From the NCBI GenBank assembly GCA_030490835.1, contig CM059971.1:124342564-124406563 (forward strand): a DNA stretch of 64,000 nucleotides. The letters run 5' to 3'. This document shows positions 45,149 to 57,439 of this stretch, in pieces (position 1 is the first letter of the stretch; every line of letters begins with the position of its first letter). The stretch comes from Annona cherimola (taxonomy: Eukaryota > Streptophyta > Magnoliopsida > Magnoliales > Annonaceae). The position numbers and the translations under genes were made by a program. The notes under the pieces are model-generated. The model had not been told where the DNA came from and made no database searches. It worked only from the letters and a program-made list of their open reading frames with translations.

Positions 45149-46615
45149 TTAGACTTGTGATCCATGCGTGCGCGATGAAGGTGGTAAATTTTGGTATTGG
45201 TTTATCTTGGCCACGACCTCCCTATCGTAGCTTCCGCTTCCGCACCCTCTCCCACTCCCACTTCCATGGTCGGAATGCGATTCCTGCTTCGGCTGCTCTT
45301 CCCCTTGCCAGGTCCACACAATATCCTCCAGCGACGGCTTCAACTCTTTGTCGCAGAAGCTCTGGTACTCCAACGTATCCCCAGACGACTTGTGCACCTC
45401 TACCAGGTGGAGCGACGGCGTCACTTCGAAGATCTCCGCGTCAATCGACAGCTTCCCCTTCCTCCCTTCCTTGCTCCCTTGCAAATTCACTGTCCCGTTC
45501 TTCTTCTTTACCCTGAAGCTCTCTGTCTCCGCTATCTTCTCCAGCTTCGACACTATGTCCGACGCCGATGCCGGCGTCGTGAACAGAGCCTGCGCCTTCT
45601 TGCACTCCTCCCCTTGGAAAAGCCCCGACAGGTCGAACGCGCTCGACAGCGATATGATGTCGAAGGCATTCATGCTGGTTGGCCTCATGCCATTGGGAGA
45701 GCCGACCGAGTCCAGCCCGTCGATGACGTCGGACCTGAAGGCCACATCCACCTCTCTAGCCCCATCTTGCACCTCCTCGTACGCCAGCGGCGGCGCCACC
45801 GGTTTGTACCCCTTTCTAAACCATGAATTTTCCTTTATCTTGGAAATGGAGGCGCGCGCGTGAGGATTCGGGTCTAACACCCGCGCCAGAAGCTTCCGTA
45901 CCTCTGGCGGGAACCAATTGGGACACTTGAACTCGCCTTTCCTGATCTTCTTGTACATCTCCATGAGATTGGAGTCCTGGAAGGGGAGAAATCCAGCCAG
46001 CAAAACGAAGAGAACGATCCCGCACGACCAGATGTCGGCTTTGGCGCCGTCGTAGCCTTTCTGGCTGATGACCTCCGGCGCCACGTAGGCGGGGGTGCCG
46101 CAGGTGGTGTGCAGGAGGCCGTCTTGCTTCCTGGATTCCCCGAGGGCGCTGAGCCCGAAATCGCTGATCTTCAGGTTGCCGTCCTCGTCGAGGAGGATGT
46201 TCTCGGGCTTGAGGTCCCGGTGGTAGACGCCGCGGCTGTGGCAGAAATCGATGGCGCCGATGAGCTGCTGGAAGTACCTGCGAGCCACCTCCTCCTTCAG
46301 CTTCCCTCTGGCCACCTTTGTGAACAGCTCCCCACCTTTGACGTATTCCATGGCGAAGAAGATCCGGGTCTTGCTGGCCATCACCTCGTGGAGTTGCACG
46401 ATGTTGGGGTGGCGTACGAGGCGCATCACTGAGATCTCGCGCTTTATCTGCTCCATCATGCCCACCTTGAACACCTTCTCCTTGTCGATGACTTTGAGGG
46501 CGACTATGTGGCCGGTGTCGATGCTCTTCGCTAGGTACACCTTTGCGAAGGTTCCCTGGCCCAGCATCCGCCCCAGCTCGTACCGGTGCATCAGGACCGT
46601 CCCTCTCTTATCCAT
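45149..46615 (-). CDS. CIPK: CBL-interacting protein kinase (CIPK/SnRK3), intronless
   Basis: Ser/Thr kinase activated by calcium-loaded CBL sensors, acting on ion transporters and other stress targets at membranes. One frame of 488 codons; start [15 protein letters not shown] aligns with family starts. Kinase: GQGTFAKVY (19-27), ALKVID lysine (41), YHRDLKPEN (HRD 132-134), DFGLSAL (152-154), activation loop with [12 protein letters not shown] (170-181). The regulatory half has the CBL-binding NAF motif in [19 protein letters not shown] (NAF at 316-318), then the segment with [20 protein letters not shown] where the phosphatase-binding PPI motif lies. Best fit is the intronless CIPK2/5/10 type; exact orthology not resolved. 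Odd: a Gly/Ser-rich run (about 451-462) near the C-terminus. GC-rich, unlike the AT-rich surroundings. Confidence 0.96.
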   Translation of the reverse strand: MDKRGTVLMHRYELGRMLGQGTFAKVYLAKSIDTGHIVALKVIDKEKVFKVGMMEQIKREISVMRLVRHPNIVQLHEVMASKTRIFFAMEYVKGGELFTKVARGKLKEEVARRYFQQLIGAIDFCHSRGVYHRDLKPENILLDEDGNLKISDFGLSALGESRKQDGLLHTTCGTPAYVAPEVISQKGYDGAKADIWSCGIVLFVLLAGFLPFQDSNLMEMYKKIRKGEFKCPNWFPPEVRKLLARVLDPNPHARASISKIKENSWFRKGYKPVAPPLAYEEVQDGAREVDVAFRSDVIDGLDSVGSPNGMRPTSMNAFDIISLSSAFDLSGLFQGEECKKAQALFTTPASASDIVSKLEKIAETESFRVKKKNGTVNLQGSKEGRKGKLSIDAEIFEVTPSLHLVEVHKSSGDTLEYQSFCDKELKPSLEDIVWTWQGEEQPKQESHSDHGSGSGRGCGSGSYDREVVAKINQYQNLPPSSRTHGSQV

Positions 46616-47729
46616 AGGAAGGCGGCCTCAGATGGTCTTCGTGATGGGGATGGGAAATCGAATCTCAACATGAGTTCCCATTTTTCTTCATTTTTTGGGA
46701 GCGCTGAGGCGGAGGAGCTTGTTTGTTGGACATTTGCTCGATCAGATGGGTTGCATGGAACTGGAATTTCAGACGTTTTCTCTAATTCGTGCTCCGCTTG
46801 TTTCGGATTCGATTTCTTTTATTAAGGATTTTAAAGATAGTAATCAGAACAAGAAGAAAGGTTTTGTCCACCCATGAAGAGGGTGGTGGAGAAAAACTGC
46901 AGCAAATGAACGGTGCGGCCATGCTCACGTTGTCCACGGCTCTGATCGCAGCAAATAAGAAATTTCTATTTTAATTTACTTTTGATTAGTTTTTATCAAC
47001 TAAAATATCCCCTACTTGCTACAACGTACGGATCGTTTCTAGCATGTAATTTCTAGTATCTCCTAACGGACTAAGATTTTAATTATTTGAAATTTTATCT
47101 TGATAAGAAGACGGATGGATAAAAAGATTCGAAATTGATTAGCTCTACCACATTAACTGTGCATTATGTTCTTGTGTTGAGAAGATAGGTTTGCCCGGAC
47201 GGATGGTAAAGGCCCAACTTGTATTTGAGCTCAATCCTAACCTTAATTCTATTGGTAAAATCTAAAATTTAATTTAAATCTCAATCTTATTTGTAAAATC
47301 TAAATTTTAGTTTTAATTCTATTGCCAAAACTTTCTTGACTTTAGTTTTGATCTTATTTGTAAAAACCAAATTAAAATGCTACTTGTATAATTTGAGTTG
47401 AAGTTGATATTCGGATTATCGAGTTTCCATTTCAATTGAAGATGAGGTGAAATTTGTTATTTTTGAAATTATAAAAACTATATAAATGTTCAATCTATAG
47501 TACTTCAAAGGCAGGATAATAGAGTTACTGCTTCGACTCAATATTTGAACCTCGGCACTTCTTACTAGCATTGTTCTGCAAAAAAAATATAAAAATCTCT
47601 ATTTATTTGTGCTTATTTGGGTGATGATATGAAATTAGCTATGTTAAAATTATTTATTTAGCTAAAAGAATATGTTTCATCCAAACTCAAAAATGTGGAT
47701 GAGTGCTGTTTTTTTAAGTAGAAGATTGA
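46616..47729. other. CIPK upstream region and AT-rich spacer
   Basis: The first 250 bases contain the CIPK leader and promoter on the minus strand. The rest is AT-rich without recognisable genes. Confidence 0.4.
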
Positions 47730-48560
47730 TTCATTAATTAAACCAAAGCAGTACATTGCCTCCCCGCAATAGATGTTTAAATCCAATTGCTTCCAAGTTG
47801 CTGGTCAGTCTTCTGATCTTTTGGACCAATGTGTTGACCGTTGATGACACTAAACATCCTTCCTCGAGGAACCCGTTCATAATAAGAGAGTCGGCTTCCA
47901 TATCCACCTTTTGCAGCTTCAACTCCACGCCCCAATGCATCTCCATCCCCTGCCAAATTGCCATTACTTCCACATTGAGTGTATCTGTCAAGCCCAGTAA
48001 CATTCCGCAGTCTCTAAGATGTTCCCTTTGATGTTTTTTCTGCCGTCCACATTGATCTTTAAAAATCATCTTCTGTTCCTGTCCATCCGGGCTCCATTTC
48101 CACCAGACATGACTTTCTGAGAAGGTCGGCTGTCTGGTGGTCGTCCCAGTATTTCCTTGTCCATTCCACGATGTTGGTGAATTCTGGTAGACGTCCTGTT
48201 TCTCTAAGCTGGTTCCTCATTGTCCAGATTTTCCAGCAGAAAATTAAGCTGAAAATTGAGGTTCCATCTCCACCATTTGCAGGGGTCAACCTTCGGAATA
48301 TACACCGAATGTGGCTCTTCTGGGGGTCCATGTGTGATTGTCAGCAACCAGGTTCCGTCTTTGTTCAACAATCATCTCACACTTAACGAAGAGACAGGCA
48401 GAGTCCTCTCTTTCTTTCCAGCAAAAAAGGCCAATTGGGTCAACAGAGATACATCGTCTGATTAGATTAGCTTTGGTTAGCAACGCATCCCTAAACAATC
48501 TCCAGCCAAAAATTCTGACTTTGCTGGGCAGATCTAGACTTTCTTCATAACATACTTCTC
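47730..48560 (-). pseudogene. Non-LTR retrotransposon remnant (zf-RVT and RNase H region)
   Basis: Read on the minus strand, three frames cover consecutive parts of a plant LINE-type polyprotein end. First is a zinc-binding reverse-transcriptase-associated segment (RIFGWRLFRDALLTKANLIRR, then CW..E.....LF..C, about 48300-48530). Next comes FCWKIWTMRNQ (about 48220-48250). Last is an RNase H-like end (NVEVMAIWQGMEMHW and EADSL, about 47850-47980) with a stop near 47734. Frame changes between the parts show decay. The reverse transcriptase core is absent, so this is a 5'-truncated copy. Confidence 0.75.
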
Positions 48561-48949
48561 TGCATTGCCGAAGTTGTCCTGATATTGCTGTTTAAATATA
48601 TATAATAAATATAATAAAATTATTTAAGTTATATACCAATTCATTTGTAAAGTAAACATGGCTACTTACACCTCTGACCAAGACAATGTTTGATTCTACG
48701 TAAAGTTAATGATGTTAAATAATGTGAATAATTGAGTTTTAATTTCATCATCAAAATGAGCCCCCCTTCATGAGATTGCCAAAAAAAAAAAAAAACTTTG
48801 GTGTAATAACCATTTTTTTTAAGCATATATAACGTCCACTGTAAATTATAAATGATTTTTACGTGACCGCGTTTTCTACGAAGTGGAACCCAACAGTTCT
48901 TGTTTTGCAGCATTTGGTGTGGTTGCCTATTAGAAGAAAATATTAAGCT

Positions 48950-49175
48950 AATTATCTTATTTTAAAATTATTTTTTCACACTTTTACGTACATCTCTATT
49001 TTATAATTATTTCTATACAACTACCCATACAATTAACCTATCTATTTTAACCTTATTATCTTTAAACCTCATCATAACTTCTATTATATCACATCAATTT
49101 TTACCCATTTAACAACTTTTATGTCAAAAAAATTTCATCTAATAGTTTTATCATTACCTAAATACACCCTTTATA
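48950..49175 (-). repeat. MITE-like repeat, family A
   Basis: Minus-oriented copy lacking a clear left end. Blocks TCTATACAACTACCCATAC, TATCACATCAATTTTTACCC and TAGTTTTATCATTACC, then TAAATACACCC at the right edge. Confidence 0.6.
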
Positions 49176-50828
49176 AGTTGGGCTCCAGTAAATCTAACGA
49201 TTTGCTTACTATCCGAAAAGTACTTTTTATTTTTATAAATGTGTCTGCACTGTTTACTGTTTTAAAAATAAAAATACTAAACAAATTTTAAAATTATCAA
49301 ATTAAGAAGAAAATATTTAATTGACATTTACAAACCTGTTAAAAATTAGTCTAGCGCAATTGCAATACTTGTAAGTAATAAGAAAATCTCTCTTATACCC
49401 ATAATATTTTTCCATAATTCCTATTATTCTCATATTTTCTAAAAATTTCTTTTATAACTATAGTGTTTCACCCTAAACTTTTATCATACCTATTTAGTCA
49501 AAATAATTCGTTAGTTACCCTATCCAAAAGACAATTTTATACCTTCTTAATTACTGAATTGAAATAATTCAATTAATATTGGTAAGTGAATCATTAATTT
49601 ATGAAATTAAGTGATTTAAATATCATATTAAGGCTGAATTATTTTAATTAGTAAAAATCTAAAGGGTAAAATTATCTTTTTAACGGATAGTTAACGGTTA
49701 GGTTACAATTTCAAACCTTAATTTGTTTTGAGTTTCACATTTTTCTTTTTTGAAATAAAAATGAGGATGCATACACGCTTCCATCTTTTTTTTTTTTTTT
49801 ATAGAATTAATATGTAGTTAAAAATTGTAAATTTTATACATGATAACTAAACCAATTAGGGTATTTTTATATGAGGCATGATCCCATTCCATTTGGCCAG
49901 CTGTGGGACACCTTTTTTAATTTTTGATAAATATATAAAGTTAAGCTTATTTAATCTATAAATCAAGTTTTACTATATTTTGATATTTAAAGTATTTTAT
50001 TTTTAAACCCAGATGCGTTGTGTTTAAAAGCCACTATGTTTAGAAATAAAAATACTTAAAAACATTCAAAAATGATAAAATTTAGTTTGTAAATTAAATA
50101 CACCTAACTTCATATATTTATCACAAATTTTTTTTTTTTTTTAAAAAAAAATCCCCTGGCCGGACGCACGGGCACTCCATGTGGCCGGCCTCTTTTCATA
50201 TAAGCAGAAACATAAAAAAGTTTTTCGGCTAGCCCGCAGGACATGGCACTTTCGAATTTTAAGAAATGTGCGGCGCTTGGTACCTTCGGTAATAAAAATC
50301 TTGTAACTCTTTAAATTTGACATGAAATTGGTCAAAATGTTCGTTCTAATATTTTTAATAAACATTATGAATCAGTTAATTAAAATTTCAAATGTTCCTT
50401 TTGGATAATAAATTCCTCAAAAAGGATCTATAAAAATTTACATTTTAAGCTTTAGATAAAATTATTGAAAGAGAATTTTTATAATCTACCCAAAAAAGTT
50501 TGTAGTATTGGAGGCGTTACTTAACTGGAGGACCAAACTTAGAATCTGAAAAAGTCATTTGTTGCAAATATAAAACTCAGGGATGAAAAGTATAAATTTA
50601 GCATATCGGATGCCGGAGAAGAGAAAACCGAAAGCATATCGGATGGATTCTGTAAAAGATGCATCTTCTGACAAGGGCCTGCCTGTTATTATTTCCTACA
50701 TTAATTACATCTAGTTCAGCTGCGATTTTAGCAGCTTTATCCAACGGCCCCTTTTTAACCCGCCCAAGCTTAAGGATCCAACGGCTTGTAAGACTGGTTT
50801 CCAACCGGCTGAAAACATAAAAGTTCAA

Positions 50829-51104
50829 AGGGTGTGTTTGGTAACAAGTGAAAATTTTCAAGTTAAAATTTTTTAATCTAAAATTTTTCATTCTCCATAA
50901 TTATTCTATTTTTTAATAATTTTTTCATATTTTTTTATATAACTACCCTACTTTTCAATTATTTCTACACAACTAACATATCTATTTCAACTTTATTCTA
51001 TTTATTTCTTATCATTATCCCTATCATATCACATCATTTGACAACTTCTATTATCTATAATTTTTCATTAAAAATTTTATCCATTTCCAAACGCATCCTA
51101 AATT
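50829..51104 (-). repeat. MITE-like repeat, family A, best-preserved ends
   Basis: Left end AGGGTGTGTTTGGTAA, right end read on the minus strand TAGGATGCGTTTGGAAATGG, with all internal blocks in order. Because both ends are readable, this copy best defines the family: 276 bases, about 16-base imperfect inverted ends of the GGGTGTGTTTGG type, no coding. Confidence 0.7.
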
Positions 51105-53006
51105 TACAATATTTTAGACAACTATATGAAAATATCTCAGATCCGTCGGCCCCCTGCCTGAAGGCACTGAAATATTCTTCTGATTTGAATCGTGACCCAA
51201 ATTTCACATACTCTTTTTAATCACAAAAATCCCGTATAAAACGAAGGGCTTCCTCGAGAAAAGATTCGACAGGCTCGTATGTGCAGCAGCATCCAGCATG
51301 GGAGTGAGTTGTGCTACAGAACTTGGAACCTTCGGTCCCATCAGGTCTGTTCAGGATAAGTGAACAGAAAATTTTGAAAGATTGAGAGAGTGGTAATTAC
51401 TAATAAAAACAACAAAGAAAAAAATATGAGTTAATTATATAGAAAATTGTTTAAAAGTTTTAAAAATCATTATAATGCAAAAATAATATAATTAGGTAAT
51501 TAAAATATCGCTTCATTAAAAAGGACATATAAGCATAGACCAGTGGTATGACTTCCGGGCTCCCCTTTGTAATCAAATATAATTAAAAAAAAAGATACAT
51601 AGTAAGTAATGTAATTTTTGTTCCCCCATTTGTACGCTCTATTTAGATATTCTTTTCTCTAAAATTTGATATTTTTCAAAGTTATTTGATATTTTATTTT
51701 ATTTGTGAAAATCGACCAAAAAAGGCTCAACATATGTGACCTTGAGCCAAACAAAATCCTGCTAATCTAAGGAAAATAGTGTTTATTTTTTAATTTTTTT
51801 TGCAGGAACTCGTCAATGCTTGGATGTCAAGTAGCTGACTTGAGTATTTCAAAGAAAAAAAAAAAAAAAAACTGACTTGAGAGTGGATGAAGCAGAACTG
51901 TTTGGTCATCCAAGGTAAAAAGCTGAATAAAAAAATTCAAAGGAACACGATTTATGCACACGGCTGCTATTGGAGTTCAACCAAACTCAAATCCAAAGTT
52001 AAAATTATTTAGAAGTTTATTTCAAATCTTCTAACATATATGTGAATGGATATAAGAATTTTTTAAATTTATATATGAATATATTTATTTCTAAATTGTA
52101 GCCAATGCATATTTTTGAATGAAATTTTGTCCTCTAGCAAAGTAAATAATAATAATACAATAAATGAATTAAATTTTGCATCAACAATTAATATATCGAA
52201 AAGGAAAGGAAATACATAAAACTGTTTACATAGAAACGAAGTCCAATCAAATAATTTTAACTTTACAAATATAATTATTCCATGCTAATTTTTTATTTAT
52301 TGACTAAATATTAAATATGATAATTACATGGGCGCTTTAGCTGAGCCCAAAATAAGTCATTTCCACTAGTGCTAAACGTCAATTCAGCAATGGTCAACCG
52401 GGCGACCGACGTCCCAATAATACCACGGAAAGCAGGTGACCACCAATTTCCACGAGACAGATCTTTGAGTTGAGACGGTGGACGGATCCCATGTCTGTAC
52501 CAAAAGGGAGAAAGACTTAAAAAATAAATTTTATATATACTCACCGATTTTGTTTTTCCACTTCGATGTATAAATTTTAAAAATTTTCAAATATATCCCC
52601 ATATATAATTCCACCACTTACGCCTAAGCAAATTCATTAAACGAGCCATTACTTTCCTATTAAATATGAATATATACGGGCCCTAATATAATTTTGAGAT
52701 TAGTTTACTCAAAATTAAAAAAATTATATTTAAGTAATATATGATTTTATAGATGTAGACATACTACAAATTCATTAGAATATACATATTGGTCATTTCA
52801 AGGGGGCTAATTGTCTCTTCGACAGCCACAAAAAAATTCTCTTGGATAAAATACGTATACATTTTTGAAAATTTTGAAAATTCATGGGGGTAAATAGAAA
52901 TAAAGGTAAAATTTGTAGTCCTACGTGCAATTTACCAAAAAATTAATAACGAATAAAATGCACAGACATTTGCACGAACAAACCCCCTCCACAGGCCACA
53001 GGCGGT

Positions 53007-53014
53007 TATAAATA
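53007..53014 (+). promoter_or_regulatory. TATA box of the DOG1-domain gene
   Basis: TATAAATA 96 bases before the ATG at 53110, within a GC-balanced stretch following AT-rich spacer. Spacing predicts a short leader of about 65-75 bases. Confidence 0.6.
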
Positions 53015-53109
53015 TCAGTTCACCAGAGCAGTGACAGCAGTCCCATACGCCATCGCCCTACAAGTTGCAAAAACCAAACCTTTAAGTCTCCTCCCCATCG
53101 ACATATAAG

Positions 53110-53865
53110 ATGACCAGCAGCAAAGAGCAGGATCGCTTCAAGGGGTGCTACCAACGCTGGCTGCAGCAGCAAAAGCAAGACCTGGAACACCTTCGCTGGG
53201 CTTCCAACCAACCCGCCCACAACTCTGACAGCGTCGCTCGAGTCGTCGCCGACAGCGTCCAGCACTACCAAGAATACTGCGACGAACGCACAGTCCTCGC
53301 CGCACAAGACCCACATTATTTGTTAGCCCCCACCTGGTGCAGCCCCTTCGAGAACTCCTTCCTCTGGATCGGCGGCTGCAGGCCTTCCATCTTCGTCCGC
53401 CTAATCTACTCTCTCAGCGGCAGGGAGATAAAGTCGCGGCTGAGCGAGTATCTGGAGGGCGCGAGGACGGGGAATCTGGGGGAGCTGACGGCGAAGCAGC
53501 TGGAGGCCATCGACGGGGTGCACCGCCGGACGGTGAAGGCGGAGGACGTGCTGTCGAGCCGGCTGGCGAGCGTACAGGAGGACGTGACCGAGGAGCCGCT
53601 GGTGAGGATTGCAAGCAAGTGGGGGCAGGAGGGGTTGGCTGACGAGTCGAACCGGGCGGTTGAGGTGCACTCAGCAGCTCTGGCGCGGCTGGTGGAGGAC
53701 GCGGATAAGTTGCGGATTCGGACGGCGAAGGATCTGGTGGAGGTTCTGACGCCGCAGCAGGCGGCTTGTTTTCTGATCGCCGCGAAGCAGCTTCATCTGA
53801 GCATGCACGAGTGGGGCATGAGGAGCGCTGAGCAGCACAAGACAGCACAGCAGTGTTCCACTTAG
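53110..53865 (+). CDS. DOG1-domain protein (TGA-like C-terminal domain family)
   Basis: Single-exon frame of 251 codons. From about residue 10 to 240 it fits the DOG1 domain shared by DELAY OF GERMINATION 1 and the C-terminal part of TGA bZIP factors: an early FKGCYQRWLQQQKQDLEHL helix, HYQEYCDER, a conserved tract around FLWIGGCRPSIFVRLIYSLSG, then two helical blocks (ELTAKQLEAIDGVHRRTVKAEDVLSSRLASVQEDV) and a final LTPQQAACFLIAAKQLHLSMHEWG. There is no bZIP region, so it is a DOG1-like protein and not a TGA factor. DOG1 controls seed dormancy by binding PP2C phosphatases and haem; DOG1-like paralogues have varied and mostly unknown roles, so dormancy function is not claimed. GC-rich coding region. 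A TATA box lies at 53007. Confidence 0.9.
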   Translation: MTSSKEQDRFKGCYQRWLQQQKQDLEHLRWASNQPAHNSDSVARVVADSVQHYQEYCDERTVLAAQDPHYLLAPTWCSPFENSFLWIGGCRPSIFVRLIYSLSGREIKSRLSEYLEGARTGNLGELTAKQLEAIDGVHRRTVKAEDVLSSRLASVQEDVTEEPLVRIASKWGQEGLADESNRAVEVHSAALARLVEDADKLRIRTAKDLVEVLTPQQAACFLIAAKQLHLSMHEWGMRSAEQHKTAQQCST

Positions 53866-54875
53866 TTTTTGAGTTGCCTTGCCCGTGGAATGGTTTGTTG
53901 GATCCGAGCCGTTCATCGGGTTGAGTACTCCTGTACATCACCGCCCAAATTAAAAGACAAGCCGACCGGGGGTTAGGGAATAAATATATGAGTTTTGTGA
54001 TGGGATAGAGTATCATTTTCGTTATTTTAGGGGGCCGGGAATGCATCCCTTGCCTTCGGCTTGCGTTAACTTGCTGTTCTTGCCCTCCATAAAGCAACCC
54101 CTGACACGTGTAGAAGCAAGGCTTGCATGGCTTTAAACGTGCCACGCCCTCTGCATCCTGGGTTGTGATTTTGCCAATTGCCGCACTCTCGGCGCATATG
54201 TTTTTTGTCTTGCACTTTGCAGTGTTTTAGGCAGGGTTGTTAATGATCATGTTAAACTCGGTCAATTCGCCCAGCCAACTTATTTATAAATGTGATCGGA
54301 ATGAAATTTTAAAATAAATGGTCTATAATTTGCTAACTTGTTCAACCATTCAAATAAATAAATAAATCATAATTAAAATTTTACAACCATCATTTACCTA
54401 TTTATTAATCTGTTTAACTTTTCTTCTATGAACCTATTTACAATTCATTAGAAAGGAGTTCATAAATATTTATTTTAAATCGGCCTTTTTTTTTCTCTTC
54501 ATTTCTCTCTCTATCTCATCATCCTTAATCGGTCTCTTTCGTTCCCTCTCTTTTTCTTCATCTTCGACCATTTTCCCCTCACATTGTTTCTCCTTATTTT
54601 CTTACTCTCTATTCAACCTTCCCTTGTTCCTCTCTCTCTCATGGCTCTCTCTCTTCCTCTTCATTCAACTGTTCCGCCTCTCTCCTTGTTTCCCTAACTC
54701 TCTATTGACGTATTCTGTTGTTAATATATATACACTATATTATTATTATAAATTGTATAATTTATCCTGATACAATTATTATGAATTGTATAATTTATGC
54801 ACTGTTGTTATAAATGATATATATAATTTGTTAATTACCTGTCAATCTGTTTATCTGTTTATTAAATGAGTTGTA

Positions 54876-54935
54876 AATGACTTGATGTTAAGGTTTTTAA
54901 TAAATGACTTGATGTTAAGGTTTTTAAAGTGGATT
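54876..54935 (+). repeat. Short tandem repeat, two copies
   Basis: The unit AAATGACTTGATGTTAAGG followed by TTTTTAA occurs twice back to back in AT-rich spacer. Confidence 0.85.
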
Positions 54936-55476
54936 AACAAATAGATTAGAGTTGAGACTTTTTAAATATATACTGCAAACTTATATTTATAAATATTTAA
55001 TAGCATTCGAGGGTGGATATGAAATGTTTAAATTTTTAAAATAAATTTGTAATATGTAAAAAATTTTAAAATATTTGATTATGGAGGGTGTAACTAAATA
55101 TATACAGAATTGTTCAAAAAAACAAAAAACTTGTAACTAAATTTTTTTCCAAAAAATCTTGTGCAAAAACCCGTGTACAAACGTTAGCTTTTAATCATTC
55201 CCTATTGATGTATACCATTCACTTGTTGTATGTTGAACTTTGCCGTTCAGAAAAAGCTCACTGTTGGAGGATTTCCGGCAAAAAGAGCAAACACTACGGA
55301 GAAAGTTTCCTCTTTTTTTTTTCCACTATAACAACAAACAATGCCTCATCCTCTCAATAAAAAAATAAAAAAAAAGCATCATAGTACAACTGTACTGAGT
55401 TAGTGATGTCACCACCAAACTCTTATTTAGTATACACATTCTTATATTTGTAAAATAAGGATCACGTAAAATAAGG

Positions 55477-55862
55477 AAGGATCCTGTTAGGCTGAACAAA
55501 GCACATGCGCTGCTTAGTTCACCTCAAAAAACTTGTTCATAATATTTTTTTTAATTTTTTCCTTCATATACTTGTTTACCTAAGCGTATTTAACATATAA
55601 TTCAAATTTTACCATTTTTGGATGTGTATATATTTTTTTGAGATTTTTAATAATATGAGTGTTTTAAATACATATACACATAGATCTTTGAAAATCTCAA
55701 AAAATAGATACATATATTCAAAAATGGTAAAACTTAATTTATATGTTAAATATACTTAGATAAACAAGTGCACAAAGAAAAAACTAAAAAAATTACTCTA
55801 AATGGATTTTTTGAAGTGGGCTAAGTAGAACATTTCCTTAGCCCGAGCTAACAGAATCATTC
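55477..55862. mobile_element. MITE with about 50-bp inverted ends
   Basis: The left arm GATCCTGTTAGGCTGAACAA continues through CTTAGTTCACCTCAAAAAA; the right arm read on the minus strand has GATTCTGTTAGCTCGGGCTA and CTTAGCCCACTTCAAAAAA. The core has inward inverted copies of a TTTACCATTTTTGG segment, as in family B elements. Flanking duplication not clear. Non-coding. Confidence 0.55.
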
Positions 55863-56979
55863 CTCTTATAAAATACCTTGGGGAGAAGGTTGCTAACTTA
55901 TTCTCATTGATGGGAGAAGAATAAGCAGAGAGAGAAGAAACAAAGAATACAAGGAATCATCGCAGTTGTGTTTGGTTACATTACAATCAATATGATGAGG
56001 AAAACATAACCGTAGATGACAAGGCATATTGGCAAGGAAAAAACATGAGGAACTTACAACACACAAGGTCAAGAATAAATCTGCAGAGTTAACGAGCTTC
56101 GACAGAGAGGATCTCGAGTTCAGCCCACCAAAGTGGAGATAGCATCTTTTTTTCTTTTTTTTGTTATGGGTGTGTATTTTTAATTTTCTTATAACATTCT
56201 AACAAATACCTAATAATGTCCTTTTTTTGCCTTAACTGGTGGACACTCCCATAAGAACCGAGAGACTTTGATGCCACCACGAGTAGAACCCTCGCTAACA
56301 CTGTGGCTAAATGTGGGGTTACCGGTGGTTTATCACCCCAGTGGCAAAGTGGAGGTAGTCTTGGGGCTGCAGCCTCAGGCGAAATACCAGTTGCTTCCTT
56401 CAATTTAGCCACAACTTCCTTCATGTTCGGTCCTTGCATGGGATCCTCATTGACACACTACAAGATAGCTTCACATATGGCATCTAGCTCATTGCTCTTG
56501 AACTCTTTCAGCGAGGGATCAACCAAGTAGTTGATGTTGCCCCTGTCGCTAAGGTATTCCATGGCCTGAGAAGTTATTGTGTTAGAATCAAAGAAAAATA
56601 ACAAACTATTTTCAGTTTGTTCCTTGAAACTTTCTAGCATGCATGCATGCAGGGAATCAATAACCATAAATCGGCAAATATATCTAAAAGGGTTCGAATG
56701 AGATCTTGAACATTGATCTTTGTACATAGGAGTATGCGTACTCATACAGCCGATGTGATGACACTTAATGGCAAGGCAAAGGAGACGTCATCATGATCTA
56801 AATCCCAAAATCTTACCATCCAACCTCCAGCTTTTTTAATCAGAAACATTCTGATTTCTCTTTTTTTTAAGCGAATCGATCAGGGATTTAGTCTACAGTA
56901 TTCTTACCAACTGTTTAAGTAGGGCCATCAAGCTACAGGTTTCGGCAATATACAGCAGATACCACAAGCAAGTAGGTAA

Positions 56980-57108
56980 CTAGTGGAACATTTATATCCT
57001 GAAGCATTAAAACCAGAAAATTCAACAAAAATTAGATTTATTTTTAGTGGAACATTTATACCCTGAAGCATTAAAACCAGAAAATTCAACATAAATTAGA
57101 TTTATTTC
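56980..57108 (-). repeat. Tandem duplication, 64-bp unit
   Basis: Two copies of AGTGGAACATTTATAYCCTG continuing through AAGCATTAAAACCAGAAAAT and TTAGATTTATTT, nearly identical, hence recent. Lies in an intron of the receptor-kinase pseudogene. Confidence 0.9.
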
Positions 57109-57439
57109 TATTTATTTAATTTATTAATTTTTAAATCTTAATTTTGCCAATAAGAGATTACCACTTATTGCTAGCCTCAAGCTCGGATAAAAAGTAAAGG
57201 TTGGCACATCAAGTGCCGAAGGAATTTCTACCACATCTTTCTTTATGGATTTTGAAGTGACATAACAAGTTGTTAGTGCTAAGGTGTTACCCATAAATTA
57301 TTCGTTGCAGTGGAGCCTGGCTATAGTAAGAAAAGAGAAAGATTGCTAAGGTGTCAGCTCAAAAGCAACGTGTCACAATAACATTCATTTGTAGTGAAAA
57401 ATGGGCATAGGTTTTCACATCATTGTAGGCATGTTTAGA

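Larger units (their letters stand above)
48561..53006. other. AT-rich intergenic region with MITEs, no gene
   Basis: It contains family A copies at about 48950-49175 and 50829-51104 and several poly(T)/poly(A) tracts. A family-B-like segment lies near 49920-50140 (GTAAATTAAATACACCTAACTT-type words). 50150-50830 and 51110-52990 hold nothing I can name. The short frame at 52311-52544 is not supported by any family resemblance. Confidence 0.45.
53866..56163. other. Intergenic region with a MITE, no gene
   Basis: A 3' flank of the DOG1-like gene to about 54200, then AT-rich sequence with a pyrimidine-rich CTCTCT/TTCTTC stretch (about 54490-54700), a short tandem repeat (54876-54935) and an inverted-repeat element (55477-55862). 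55900-56160 follows the element and precedes the receptor-kinase pseudogene end. No gene recognised. Confidence 0.45.

Noticed and set aside
45191..45826. 211-codon plus-strand frame opposite the CIPK gene
   Set aside because: It is the antisense of a GC-rich kinase coding region, with Arg/Leu-rich meaningless translation. The minus-strand CIPK fully explains the sequence.
51535..51600. SINE-like fragment (GACCAGTGGTATGACTTCC and an A run)
   Set aside because: Only an A-box-like piece is present; no B box, no duplication.
53414..54145. 243-codon minus-strand frame across the DOG1-domain gene
   Set aside because: Antisense shadow of a GC-rich coding region; Pro/Ser/Arg-rich with no family resemblance, while the plus strand encodes a clear DOG1 domain.
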